Assembly: GCA_003598175.1 (NCBI GenBank)
Contig: QZKN01000026.1
Span: forward strand, 1-37,075
Source of the DNA: Candidatus Omnitrophota bacterium
GTDB taxonomy: Bacteria > Hinthialibacterota > Hinthialibacteria > Hinthialibacterales > Hinthialibacteraceae
DNA: 37,075 nt
Reading direction: 5' to 3'
Part shown: piece by piece, positions 12,803-21,651 of the stretch
How the letters are laid out: each line of letters begins with the position of its first letter
How positions within the stretch are numbered: position 1 is the stretch's first letter
Position numbers and translations under genes: made by a program
Notes under the pieces: model-generated
The model's input: the letters and a program-made list of their open reading frames with translations, nothing else
The model's database searches: none
What the model was told of the DNA's origin: nothing

Positions 12803-14029
12803 ATGGATGCTTCTACCACGCAGCATTCCCCAAAAGGATTTCACACCCACCAGGCGGTTGTGATTGATCGCAATCACAACGACCTGGTGATTTGTAATAA
12901 AGCGCTGGCGGCGACGGAAAGGATCGAAGTGGCCGGTGAAACCACTTCGTTCGCGCTGGCCGCTTCGTTGGTCGACCGCCACAAGCCCGATTTCGTTTTC
13001 ATCGCCATCGGCGAGACTCCCGATTCGGAATCCGGATTGATCGAGAAGATTCGAAAAAACGCGCCCATGACAAAAATCATTGCGGTCAGCGAAGAGGAAG
13101 ATACGGACTTGATTCTTCGCTGTTTTCGCGCGGGCGCGGATGAGTTTTTGATTAAACCTCTACAAGCGGAAGAACTCATTCAGGTTTTTGAACGACTCCG
13201 GCAACGCCGGCCGGTTCCAACGCCGACAACCAAAGCAAAGGGCAAGGTCATCGCGTTTTGGGGCACGCGCGGCGGGTGTGGAACCACGACTCTGGCCTGC
13301 AACACCGCGCATATGTTGCAGCAGTCTCACCCCACGATTGTAGTGGACTTCCACTTCACCCAGGGCGATCTCGCCATCCATTTCGATCTGCAACCGAATC
13401 TGTCGTTGTTCGATTTGGTGGACAATACCAATGAGCTGGATGAAACGATGATCGATAGTATCAAAATGACTCATGCCAGCGGATTGGATCTCCTGCTGCA
13501 ACCGTTCGATCGGCAGCCGGCGCCGCTGAGCAATCAGGAAATCGTTAAAATCATTCAACTCTTGCAAGCGCATTACACCTATGTGGTTCTCGACATCGGC
13601 CACGACGACTTCCTGGCGTCGTTATTATTGCCGCATACCAATCGATACTGCATGATCGTCGCGCAGGATCTTTCCTCCGTTTTTTTAAGTACAAGAAAAT
13701 TACAATTCATGCAGGATGCCGGTTGTAATCCGAAACAAATCGTTTTGGTGGTGAATGAATATGCTCGCGGCAATGCGGTTTCCCTCAGCCGGATATCCAA
13801 AGCCCTTCGCCGATCGGATTTCATGACGATCCGCAAGGATGATAAAAAAGTGCTTTCCGCCTTGAATCAAGGGATTCCTCTCGCCGATGTTTCCCGCCGG
13901 GGAAAAGCCTGCAAGGATATCAAACGCCTGGTTGATTTGCTGCAAAAACCCGATCCGGACGCGGAGGTAGAGGATGAAAACTGTGTGGCGGAAATGGAAT
14001 TGGACAAAACCGCTTTGGTTCGTGTGTGA
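12803..14029 (+). CDS. cpaE: Tad pilus localisation ATPase TadZ/CpaE (degenerate receiver plus ParA/MinD-like domain)
   Basis: This 408-residue protein has a receiver-like domain at residues 17-132, but the phosphoacceptor position is not Asp (FVFIAIGE), so it is an atypical receiver; the IKPL lysine (118) remains. A MinD/ParA ATPase domain follows from about 147. Its Walker A-like loop GTRGGCGTTTLA (154-165) keeps the Gly-rich shape of CpaE proteins but has Arg and Thr where MinD has the signature and catalytic lysines. VVDFHFTQGDLAIHFDL and YVVLDIGHDD follow. CpaE/TadZ marks the pole or site of pilus assembly. AGGAGGT precedes the start. A 65-bp gap with a small GC hairpin (14053-14067) leads to tadA. 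Confidence 0.92.
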   Translation: MDASTTQHSPKGFHTHQAVVIDRNHNDLVICNKALAATERIEVAGETTSFALAASLVDRHKPDFVFIAIGETPDSESGLIEKIRKNAPMTKIIAVSEEEDTDLILRCFRAGADEFLIKPLQAEELIQVFERLRQRRPVPTPTTKAKGKVIAFWGTRGGCGTTTLACNTAHMLQQSHPTIVVDFHFTQGDLAIHFDLQPNLSLFDLVDNTNELDETMIDSIKMTHASGLDLLLQPFDRQPAPLSNQEIVKIIQLLQAHYTYVVLDIGHDDFLASLLLPHTNRYCMIVAQDLSSVFLSTRKLQFMQDAGCNPKQIVLVVNEYARGNAVSLSRISKALRRSDFMTIRKDDKKVLSALNQGIPLADVSRRGKACKDIKRLVDLLQKPDPDAEVEDENCVAEMELDKTALVRV

Positions 14030-14112
14030 ATGAATAGGGTACAACCGTAGCGCCGCCGTCTGGGCGGAGTTACATTGTTCAAATTTTAAGGATATTGAGT
14101 TCAAAACCAATC

Positions 14113-15444
14113 ATGAGACTTGTTGAGCAAAATTCTTCGGAGCGGACCGCCGGCCGCAAAGCCATGCTGCAAAAAATCAAATCGGACGTGCATCGCCGGT
14201 TGATCGATCGGCTCGATTTGGGGCAGATCAACGATGAAAACAAAGAAACCGTGATGCTGCAGGTACGGCCGCTGGTCGCCGATCTGATCAGCTCCCAGCC
14301 CGCGCCGCTCAACGGCCAGGAGCGCAATACCCTCGTCGACGAAGTGCTGGATGAAGTGTTCGGTTTCGGACCGCTGGAAACGCTGTTGAAAGATCCGCAA
14401 ATCTCCGACATTTTGATCAACAATCATAAAGAAATCTATATTGAAAAACAAGGAAAACTTCAAAAATCGGAAATTAGTTTCCGCGATGACCGGCACCTGC
14501 TGCAAATCATCGATCGGATCGTTTCGCGCATCGGCCGCCGGGTCGATGAAACTTCGCCGATGGTGGATGCCCGGCTGCCGGACGGGTCGCGGGTCAACGC
14601 GATCATTCCGCCGCTGGCGCTGAACGGACCGGCCATGTCGATCCGGCGATTCGGAGTCAATCCGCTCAAATTGGATGATCTGATCGATTTTGGCGCCATG
14701 ACCACGGAAATGGTCGAGTTTCTCGAAGGCGCCGTTCGCGCCAAGCAGAATATCATCATCTCGGGAGGAACGGGTTCGGGTAAAACCACCTTACTCAACA
14801 TTCTGACCTCGTTCATCCCGCCCGATGAGCGGATCATCACCATTGAAGACGCGGCCGAGTTGATTTTACAGCAGCCACACGTGGTGCGGTTGGAAACCCG
14901 TCCGCCGAATATCGAAGGGCATGGAGCGATCACGCAGCGCGATCTGCTGTTCAATACGCTGCGGATGCGTCCGGACCGGATCATTTTGGGCGAGGTGCGC
15001 GGAGCGGAAGCGCTGGATATGCTGCAGGCGATGAATACCGGCCATGAAGGTTCCTTGACCACGATTCACGCCAATACGCCGCGAGACGGCCTCAGCCGTA
15101 TTGAAATGATGGTTTCCATGAGCGGAATTGAAATCCCCGTGCGCGTCGTCCGCCAGCAAATCAGTTCCGCGATTGATTTGATCGTGCAAGCGTCCCGTCT
15201 GATTGACGGCTCACGCCGCATCACCTCCATCGCCGAAGTGGTCGGGATGGAAGGCGAAGTGGTGACCATGCAGGAAATCTTCAAATTCAAACAAGACACG
15301 GTGGATGCAAAAGGCAAGGTGCATGGCGCTTTCATCGCGACCGGCGTCCGGCCGAAGGCGATGACGCGCATCGAGGCCGCGGGTATTCGGCTTTCCGCCG
15401 AACTTTTTTATCCGGGCGAAAAATTGCGAGTGGGAGGAGCATAA
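14113..15444 (+). CDS. tadA: Tad secretion ATPase TadA/CpaF
   Basis: This protein has 443 residues from ATG 14113; a TTG at 14095 would add six, but its AAGGA is only two bases away. It is the type II/IV secretion ATPase of the CpaF group: an N-terminal domain ([40 protein letters not shown]), then Walker A GGTGSGKT at 218-225, Asp box TIEDAAEL, Walker [10 protein letters not shown] and His box [12 protein letters not shown]. All catalytic boxes are intact. It powers Flp pilus extension (and possibly retraction) from the cytoplasmic face. Its stop overlaps the tadB start by one base (TAATG), showing translational coupling. Confidence 0.95.
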   Translation: MRLVEQNSSERTAGRKAMLQKIKSDVHRRLIDRLDLGQINDENKETVMLQVRPLVADLISSQPAPLNGQERNTLVDEVLDEVFGFGPLETLLKDPQISDILINNHKEIYIEKQGKLQKSEISFRDDRHLLQIIDRIVSRIGRRVDETSPMVDARLPDGSRVNAIIPPLALNGPAMSIRRFGVNPLKLDDLIDFGAMTTEMVEFLEGAVRAKQNIIISGGTGSGKTTLLNILTSFIPPDERIITIEDAAELILQQPHVVRLETRPPNIEGHGAITQRDLLFNTLRMRPDRIILGEVRGAEALDMLQAMNTGHEGSLTTIHANTPRDGLSRIEMMVSMSGIEIPVRVVRQQISSAIDLIVQASRLIDGSRRITSIAEVVGMEGEVVTMQEIFKFKQDTVDAKGKVHGAFIATGVRPKAMTRIEAAGIRLSAELFYPGEKLRVGGA

Positions 15445-16415
15445 TGTCTCCGCAGGTATTGGTGGGCGTGGTTTTTTTATGTACGACTCTATTCATTTTC
15501 GGATTGGTGTTTTTCATCAAAATCATGTTTTCATCCGAAAGTGCGGCGGTTGACAAACGCGTCGAATCGCTGGGCCGGCAAAGCGCGAAAATCGATTTCA
15601 ACAAACAAGCGCTGGCCATCATGCGCAAACAAAAGGACTGGGATCGTTATACGGTTTTTTCCGAGTTTCCTCCCTTTTTGAATCTTCCGCTTTTATTCGA
15701 GCAATCCGGCTCGAACAGCGATGTGGGAAGTTGGCTTCTGACGAGATTTTCCATCGCCGGATGTATCGGTTTCGTCACTTGGTTCAAGACGGCGAATCCG
15801 CTTTATGCAATCACGGCGTTCGGCCTGGTCATCGTGGTTGCTTATTTGAAGATTCTGTACAACCGAAAACAACGCATTTCCCGTTTTGAAGCCGATTTTG
15901 CTCACGCGTTGGAAATCATCGGCCGTTCTCTTCGCGCCGGCCACCCTTTTTCGATGGGGCTAAAAATGGCGGCGACGGAACTTCCCGATCCGATCGGATG
16001 TGAATTCGGACGGGTGTTTCGTGAACAGCAGATGGGATTGCCGATCGAGGAATCGCTTCGTTCCATGACGCGGCGCATTCCTTTGATGGACGTGCGTTTT
16101 TTCGCGTTGACCATCATGATTCATCAACAAATCGGCGGCGACCTGGCGGAAGTGTTGGATAAACTGTCAAACGTCATCCGCGAGCGCTTTAAAGTGCTGG
16201 GTCAGGTGAAGGCATTGACGGCGGAAGGGCGCTTGTCGGGTTGGGTGTTATGCCTGCTGCCCATCATCGTGTTCTTCATCATCATGGTGATCAATCCCGG
16301 CTACATCAACGTGCTGCTCGAAACGGAACTGGGAAACAAAATGCTCAAAGGCGCGATCACGATGCAAATCATCGGCGTGTTCATCATACGAAAGATCGTT
16401 AATATTAAGGTATGA
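15444..16415 (+). CDS. tadB: Tad inner-membrane platform protein TadB
   Basis: This 323-residue T2SSF-domain protein has an N-terminal transmembrane helix (about 3-27), two helices at about 90-135, and the conserved cytoplasmic domain ISRFEADFAHALEIIGRSLR, AGHPFSMGLKMAATELPDPI, EFGRVFREQQMGLPIEESLR and MIHQQIGGDLAEVLDKLSNV. Two C-terminal helices complete it. GGGAGGAG precedes the ATG. TadB and TadC form the membrane base that couples TadA to the pilus. Confidence 0.94.
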   Translation: MSPQVLVGVVFLCTTLFIFGLVFFIKIMFSSESAAVDKRVESLGRQSAKIDFNKQALAIMRKQKDWDRYTVFSEFPPFLNLPLLFEQSGSNSDVGSWLLTRFSIAGCIGFVTWFKTANPLYAITAFGLVIVVAYLKILYNRKQRISRFEADFAHALEIIGRSLRAGHPFSMGLKMAATELPDPIGCEFGRVFREQQMGLPIEESLRSMTRRIPLMDVRFFALTIMIHQQIGGDLAEVLDKLSNVIRERFKVLGQVKALTAEGRLSGWVLCLLPIIVFFIIMVINPGYINVLLETELGNKMLKGAITMQIIGVFIIRKIVNIKV

Positions 16416-16417
16416 TC

Positions 16418-17338
16418 ATGGATCTCATTATTATTGCTCTCTCTTTTATCACGATTTTTTTACTGGTTCTCGGAATCGCCGCATTGTGTGGATTGATCAA
16501 GCATCCGGTCGATAAACGGATCGAACGGGTGCGGATAGACAAAACGCGCGAGGCGCAACGCGCATCCTACCTGTCCTCCGGGCATGATAAAAGCATGGTT
16601 TCCTCGCTGGGCGAACGCGTCGCGCCGGACGATCCGGTAAAGAAAGTCGACAGCAAACAGCGCCTGGCGATGGCCGGTTTTTACAGCGAACGCGCGTATT
16701 ACACGTATTGGGGATTAAAAATCGTTCTCATGACGATCCTGCCGATTCTGTTATTGGTCGGTTTTATGATGTGGGATATGCCTCTGAAAAAATCCTTTAT
16801 GCCCGCGTTCGTCGCTCTCGGCTTCGGCTTGTTTCTGCCCGATATCTTCATTTCCTTCCTCAAAAGACGGCGGCACGAACAAATCTTTTGCGGACTGCCC
16901 GATGCGCTGGATTTGTTGGTGGTTTGCATCGAATCCGGTCTGGGGCTCGATGCGGCCATGCAGAAAGTGAGCGAGGAACTGCATCTCAGCAATCGCGTCC
17001 TGAGTGAAGAATTCCATATCACCTGCGCCTCGATCCGATTCGGCCAGCCGCGCAACGAAGCGTTGCACGATTTGGGAGAACGATCCGGATTCATGGATTT
17101 AAAAACCCTGGTCGCCGTGCTCATTCAAGCCAGTAAATTCGGAACGAGCGTCGCGCAAGCTTTACGCGTGCATTCCGATGACATGCGCACCCGTCGCCGA
17201 CAACGGGCGGAAGAATTGGCGGCGAAAACGACCGTGAAATTGCTGATTCCCCTGGTTTTGTTTATTTTTCCATCCATCTTTGTCGTATTGGGAGGCCCCG
17301 CAGTGATCCGCATCATGACTACATTCATGACCAAATAG
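16418..17338 (+). CDS. tadC: Tad inner-membrane platform protein TadC
   Basis: This protein has 306 residues from ATG 16418, preceded by AAGG with a 7-nt spacer; an ATG at 16412, overlapping the tadB stop, has no room for a ribosome site. The T2SSF domain at about 150-280 contains CGLPDALDLLVVCIESGLGL, DAAMQKVSEEL, FGQPRNEALHDLGERSGFMD and VLIQASKFGTSVAQALRVHS. Transmembrane helices lie at about 1-25, 100-150 and at the C-terminus. It is the normal partner of TadB, in the usual order. Confidence 0.93.
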   Translation: MDLIIIALSFITIFLLVLGIAALCGLIKHPVDKRIERVRIDKTREAQRASYLSSGHDKSMVSSLGERVAPDDPVKKVDSKQRLAMAGFYSERAYYTYWGLKIVLMTILPILLLVGFMMWDMPLKKSFMPAFVALGFGLFLPDIFISFLKRRRHEQIFCGLPDALDLLVVCIESGLGLDAAMQKVSEELHLSNRVLSEEFHITCASIRFGQPRNEALHDLGERSGFMDLKTLVAVLIQASKFGTSVAQALRVHSDDMRTRRRQRAEELAAKTTVKLLIPLVLFIFPSIFVVLGGPAVIRIMTTFMTK

Positions 17339-17361
17339 CAAAGAGCAAGGAGGTTGCAGCA

Positions 17362-17973
17362 ATGAATCGTTTTTTGATTGGCTTATTGATGTTTTCTTGT
17401 TTTCTCAACTGTCAATCGTCGACGGAAAGAGGACTGATTCGTTTGGAGGGAGCGCCGGTGGAAGCTTCGGTGCGTGCTCCGTTCGAGCAAATGATTGAAA
17501 ATGCGCGGCAGCCGGACCTGGTTCTCGGCGCTGTTTATTTCGACTTTGACGATTCCCGTCTGACCGACGAATCGAAGGGAATTCTCGACCGGATCTCCCA
17601 CGTTATCAACGAACGAAGCGGAAAAGTCATCGTCGAAGGACATGCGGATCACGTCAACACCGATTCCTTCAACAAACGTTTGGGATATAAGCGCGCCTTT
17701 GAGGTCGCACAGTATTTAAAAAGCGCGGGAGTGTGGGACGAGCGTTTGATGATTCGCAGTCATGGCGAAAATCGACCGATCGCGACAAATTGGTCGGATG
17801 AAGGACGCGCGGAAAACCGACGAGTCGTGATCAAAATATTCGCACAAGGGGAAGGCATGAGCGGGACGGACGCCAGCCGCGTTATGAAAGCAAAGCAGAC
17901 GAGTCAAAAAGAGGCAGGCAAGAGTGCAAAATCCCAATTGATGCTGAGTGTGGACGAAAACACGGAAGAATAA
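17362..17973 (+). CDS. OmpA-family envelope protein (peptidoglycan-binding domain)
   Basis: This 203-residue protein has the N-terminus MNRFLIGLLMFSCFLNC, a short signal peptide ending in a possible but non-canonical lipobox (FLNC, Cys17). The OmpA C-terminal domain spans about 55-162: LGAVYFDFDDSRLTDESKGI, VIVEGHADHVNTDSFNKRLG and AENRRVVIKI. This domain binds peptidoglycan (diaminopimelate). The last 35 residues are basic and polar. AAGGAGG lies 8 nt before the ATG. It follows tadC by 23 bp, so it is likely a Tad-operon member that anchors the machine to the cell wall, much as OmpA-like proteins do in other Tad loci. Confidence 0.85.
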   Translation: MNRFLIGLLMFSCFLNCQSSTERGLIRLEGAPVEASVRAPFEQMIENARQPDLVLGAVYFDFDDSRLTDESKGILDRISHVINERSGKVIVEGHADHVNTDSFNKRLGYKRAFEVAQYLKSAGVWDERLMIRSHGENRPIATNWSDEGRAENRRVVIKIFAQGEGMSGTDASRVMKAKQTSQKEAGKSAKSQLMLSVDENTEE

Positions 17974-18003
17974 TCACGTCGAAGTGTGAAAACGGATTTA
18001 CCG

Positions 18004-19386
18004 ATGAATGGGAATGCTCATACAGCGGCCGAGGCGGAGGGGGTTTTGTCCATGCGTCGAAACGATATGGATGCGGCCGATGCGAATCACGATTTGCGTA
18101 ACATGCCATCCATGCCGGAATCGCTGGAGGATACCGGCCTCTCCGATTCGTTTGTCAAGGATTTGATCGTCAAGCACCTTTACCGTTACGGAACGTTGAG
18201 CGGGCGGGAAATCGCTCGTAAACTGTGTCTTCCTTTCTTGTTGATCGATCCGTTGCTCGACGAACTTCTTCAACGCGTTTACGTCGAAAAACGCGGAGGC
18301 CAGGGTCTCGGCAATTCGACCGATAAATTCGCGCTGACAGATCAGGGACGCAAAAATGCGCGGGATCTGGTGGAGTTGGACACCTACACCGGGCCGGCTC
18401 CGATCCCGCTTCCGCAATACGAAACCTATGTGCGAGGGCATGGTTTGCACACCATTTCCGTGACTGAAAAAAAATTACGTGAAGCGTGGCGGAATTTCAT
18501 CCTGGACGATGAAATGTTCTCTCAAATCGGTCCGGCGATTCAATCGGGAAAATCCTGTTTCATCTACGGACCGCCGGGAACCGGGAAATCAACGCTGGCG
18601 AAAGCCGTCGCGCGTTATCTGGACGAACACGGCGGCCATGTCGCTATTCCCCACGCCTTGCTGGTGGGCGGAAGCCTCATCCGCATTTATGATCCCGTGT
18701 TCCATCAACGAGTCGGTGAAAATCGCGGAGAGCAGGAAGCCTCGTTTCTCTTTCCCGAATCGCAGGGAGATCAACGCTGGGTGCTTTGCCAGCGTCCGAC
18801 GGTCATCGTCGGGGGTGAGCTGACGTTGGACATGTTGGATTTGCGTTATAATGTTACTACAAAATATTACGAAGCGCCTTTGCAGGTAAAAGCCAATGGC
18901 GGCGTGTTCGTGATCGACGATTTCGGCAGGCAATTGGTCAAACCGAAGGATCTTCTCAATCGCTGGATTGTGCCGCTGGAAGAGAAAATCGATTTTCTTA
19001 CGTTACATACGGGGAAAAAATTTTCTATTCCATTTGAACAATTGGTGGTGTTCGCCACCAATCTCAACCCGACCGAACTGGTCGACGGCGCGTTTTTACG
19101 GCGAATTCGCTATAAAATGTATCTGGGTGCGCCGCTGGAAAGCACCTACAAACTTATCTTCGACAAGGAATGTAAAAAAAAGAAGTTCGAATACGACATC
19201 CGGGATGTGGATGCCTTTCTCAAAAAATATTACATCTCCCAGGATCGCATGCTGCGCGCCTGCGATCCGCGCGATCTGACCGACCTGATCAGCGATTATT
19301 GTCATTTCAACGACCTGCCGAATCGAATCACGTGGGAAATTCTTGATTCCATCGCCGCGTCTTACTTCAAGGAAGTGAAAGCATAA
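18004..19386 (+). CDS. AAA+ ATPase with N-terminal winged-helix-like region, Tad-linked
   Basis: This protein has 460 residues from ATG 18004 (a GTG at 17986 would add six). An N-terminal, roughly 80-residue winged-helix-like region (VKHLYRYGTLSGREIARKLC, LPFLLIDPLLDELLQRVYVE, FALTDQGRKNARD) resembles DNA- or protein-binding helix-turn-helix folds. The ATPase core from about 160 has Walker A YGPPGTGKSTLAKA (about 188-201), Walker B GGVFVIDDFGR and a sensor-1-like VVFATNLNP, with arginine-finger candidates in FLRRIRYKM. Similar ATPases sit beside type IV pilus or Tad genes in other bacteria, without a defined role. It is the last co-directional gene of the cluster, 30 bp after the OmpA-like gene. 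Confidence 0.8.
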   Translation: MNGNAHTAAEAEGVLSMRRNDMDAADANHDLRNMPSMPESLEDTGLSDSFVKDLIVKHLYRYGTLSGREIARKLCLPFLLIDPLLDELLQRVYVEKRGGQGLGNSTDKFALTDQGRKNARDLVELDTYTGPAPIPLPQYETYVRGHGLHTISVTEKKLREAWRNFILDDEMFSQIGPAIQSGKSCFIYGPPGTGKSTLAKAVARYLDEHGGHVAIPHALLVGGSLIRIYDPVFHQRVGENRGEQEASFLFPESQGDQRWVLCQRPTVIVGGELTLDMLDLRYNVTTKYYEAPLQVKANGGVFVIDDFGRQLVKPKDLLNRWIVPLEEKIDFLTLHTGKKFSIPFEQLVVFATNLNPTELVDGAFLRRIRYKMYLGAPLESTYKLIFDKECKKKKFEYDIRDVDAFLKKYYISQDRMLRACDPRDLTDLISDYCHFNDLPNRITWEILDSIAASYFKEVKA

Positions 19387-19535
19387 ATCGAAAATTTGCA
19401 AAAACGTATTCGGTGCGAGTTTTACGTGCGCCGTATGGATAGTCCCTTGCTCTTCCCTTTCCCTCTATTCACAAATACGATATTCGTGCTTACATAATAC
19501 CGATCTCCAAAATTATATTGAACCGGAGGATTTTG

Positions 19536-21620
19536 ATGATGAGAAACATTTGGATGGTTTTGATTTTAGCGGTCTTTGTCGTTTGGAGCCAGGCGCAACC
19601 AATTGCGATCGATCTCAGTTCCCTCTTCGACCGCGACATTGTGGTAGAAACGGGCGGCAGCGGATTGACCGATCCCCTCGATGAAAATCGCGGATGGATC
19701 GACGGTGGAACGCTGCCTTCGACATATGTGGATGGGGCCGTAATCTCCACACAGGACGGACGCGCCTCATTTCAGTTTGCGCCGCTGAAACGGTCGTCGC
19801 TGGACGGCGTCACGCTGAACGGGCAGACGCTCGACGTTCCGGACGGCAGATACGATTCACTCGATCTGGCCATGCTGGCCGCGCCGGGCGGATTCGGTAA
19901 TCCATTTAATTTTGTTGAATTACGTTATGCGGACGGCGCGACGGACCAACGACGTTTCGGTCCGGTTGCGGGATGGTTCAACAGCCCCGGCGCCTACGAA
20001 AACACAAAATTCAATTATACCGATTCCAGCGATGTGGATTCCATCGTATCCTTTTCCACGAATTTCGGAGACGAAGAACTGTTCTACGTTTTGCAGGAAC
20101 GCGGAAACGGGAATTCCGGCGGCAATCGTTTCGTGGATGCGAGCGGTTTTGTTCTCTACGTCATCGAGGATATTCCCACGAGTCTCACTCAGGCCACGCT
20201 GGGCGTCACCGTCGGCAACAACTTTGTCATATCCCTATCCGCCGAGTATTGGGATCCGGAAGCGTCGTTTGTGGACGGCTACACCGTCGTGGCCAATTCG
20301 ATGGAATTGTATGACGGCTTCGAGCATCGGGCGTTAGGAAATTTAAAATTGTACGAATTCGATGTGTCTCCGTTTTTGGCGCAGAAAACCGGCGAACTGT
20401 ATATCCTGTTGACCGACGCCACGCCGCAAAACGGTTGGGGACCATTCCTTCAGAACATCAGTTTGTATTCCGGCGAAAACCGAATCTTCGAGGAAACCCT
20501 CGCGCCGGCGGTCGATACCAGTCATGCGACGGTGTACGCCATGTTCCAGACCAACGGCGGCGATGGGGAAGCGCCTTATCTCTACGACAACAGCGGTTCC
20601 GGGCCGTCCAATCGCGAACACCGTTTCGCCGACGCCGGCGGCTCCATCACCTATCGTTTCGATCTGCCCGATACCGTTACCGACGCCAAATTGACGGTGG
20701 ATATGGCAAACAATTTCGTGGTCTCTCTTTCCGGACCGACAGGCGTTGTCCGGTACGATCACATTTCACCCGGCGCCGCCGAAGAGAAAAATTATTTGAT
20801 TGACGAGGGGAATAGTATTCTCGGCGGCGGTTACCGATTTGCGGATGCGAGCAGTTATATGGTGTATCAGTTCGATCTGCCGGACGAGTTGACATCCGCC
20901 GTCGCACAAATCAGCGTCGGCAACCAGTTCCTCATCGAAGCGGCCGCCGGAACCGACGGCGCATATCAAATCGAATACGACTGGGTGGGCGACTCCGGCC
21001 AGGAAACGCGGGACAACAGCAACTTCGGCGTCTATGAAATCCAACTTGACCCCTATTTACGCAATAATCCGCAAAATATCGTCCGTTTTCGTTTTTCGGA
21101 CGGACAACCGGCGGACGGATGGGGGCCGTATCTCACCGGCATCACCATTGTCAATCAAAGCGGCGCGGGCGCCGATCCATATACCGAAGCGTTGAACGCG
21201 ATGGAAATGTTCGGCGATGATGTCCATAACGAATATAATAAAAATTACTACACCATCGATCTGGGATCGGTTCTGCAAGCCAACAATCCGGCAAAAGAAG
21301 TCTACGTCAAATTCACCGACGGCAGCGCTGGCGATGGTTGGGGTCCGGGGATATTCTGGATGGCGGTGTATACCGGCGAAATCGACATCCTATCCGACCG
21401 GTTGGTGTTCAACGATCTCAAAGCCACGAACGGCGAACCGGCGAATTACTGCGTCGCGCTGCTGCATCGGCGATACGATGTGGACGCTACGAAAACGTTA
21501 AGCGAAATCGTACTTCCGCAATTGCCGTCGGGAGACGAACTGCCGGTGTATTTGTTGGGGGCAACTCTGAATGCATCGCAAACGGCGGTTGAGGATTGGA
21601 TGATATGGGAGCGTCACTGA
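19536..21620 (+). CDS. Secreted repeat protein with DGWGP modules, unknown function
   Basis: This protein has 694 residues. The start is ATG 19536 (or 19539), with GGAGGA just upstream; a TTG at 19518 is inferior. A signal peptide ends near SQAQ. The body is built of beta-rich repeats. Three copies begin FVDASGFVLYVIEDIP, FADAGGSITYRFDLPD and FADASSYMVYQFDLPD, each followed by a GN(N/Q)F(V/L)I-type strand. Three segments end in TDATPQNGWGP, SDGQPADGWGP and TDGSAGDGWGP. The same ending closes the glycosidase-like protein at 2227-4302, so this is probably a carbohydrate-binding or structural beta-sandwich. No catalytic domain is recognised. It is likely exported to the periplasm or cell surface and is transcribed separately from the Tad genes. 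Confidence 0.72.
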   Translation: MMRNIWMVLILAVFVVWSQAQPIAIDLSSLFDRDIVVETGGSGLTDPLDENRGWIDGGTLPSTYVDGAVISTQDGRASFQFAPLKRSSLDGVTLNGQTLDVPDGRYDSLDLAMLAAPGGFGNPFNFVELRYADGATDQRRFGPVAGWFNSPGAYENTKFNYTDSSDVDSIVSFSTNFGDEELFYVLQERGNGNSGGNRFVDASGFVLYVIEDIPTSLTQATLGVTVGNNFVISLSAEYWDPEASFVDGYTVVANSMELYDGFEHRALGNLKLYEFDVSPFLAQKTGELYILLTDATPQNGWGPFLQNISLYSGENRIFEETLAPAVDTSHATVYAMFQTNGGDGEAPYLYDNSGSGPSNREHRFADAGGSITYRFDLPDTVTDAKLTVDMANNFVVSLSGPTGVVRYDHISPGAAEEKNYLIDEGNSILGGGYRFADASSYMVYQFDLPDELTSAVAQISVGNQFLIEAAAGTDGAYQIEYDWVGDSGQETRDNSNFGVYEIQLDPYLRNNPQNIVRFRFSDGQPADGWGPYLTGITIVNQSGAGADPYTEALNAMEMFGDDVHNEYNKNYYTIDLGSVLQANNPAKEVYVKFTDGSAGDGWGPGIFWMAVYTGEIDILSDRLVFNDLKATNGEPANYCVALLHRRYDVDATKTLSEIVLPQLPSGDELPVYLLGATLNASQTAVEDWMIWERH

Positions 21621-21651
21621 TTCTTCACAAACGAGATTGATCTTATTCGTT

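Noticed and set aside
14053..14067. CCGCC-GTCTG-GGCGG hairpin as a terminator between tadZ and tadA
   Set aside because: The stem is only five pairs, no U-tract follows, and the neighbouring genes are parts of one machine.
19411..19433. Hairpin after the AAA+ ATPase gene as the Tad operon terminator
   Set aside because: Pairing (CGGTGCG with TGCGCCG) needs two wobble pairs and there is no U-tract, so it was not listed as a feature.
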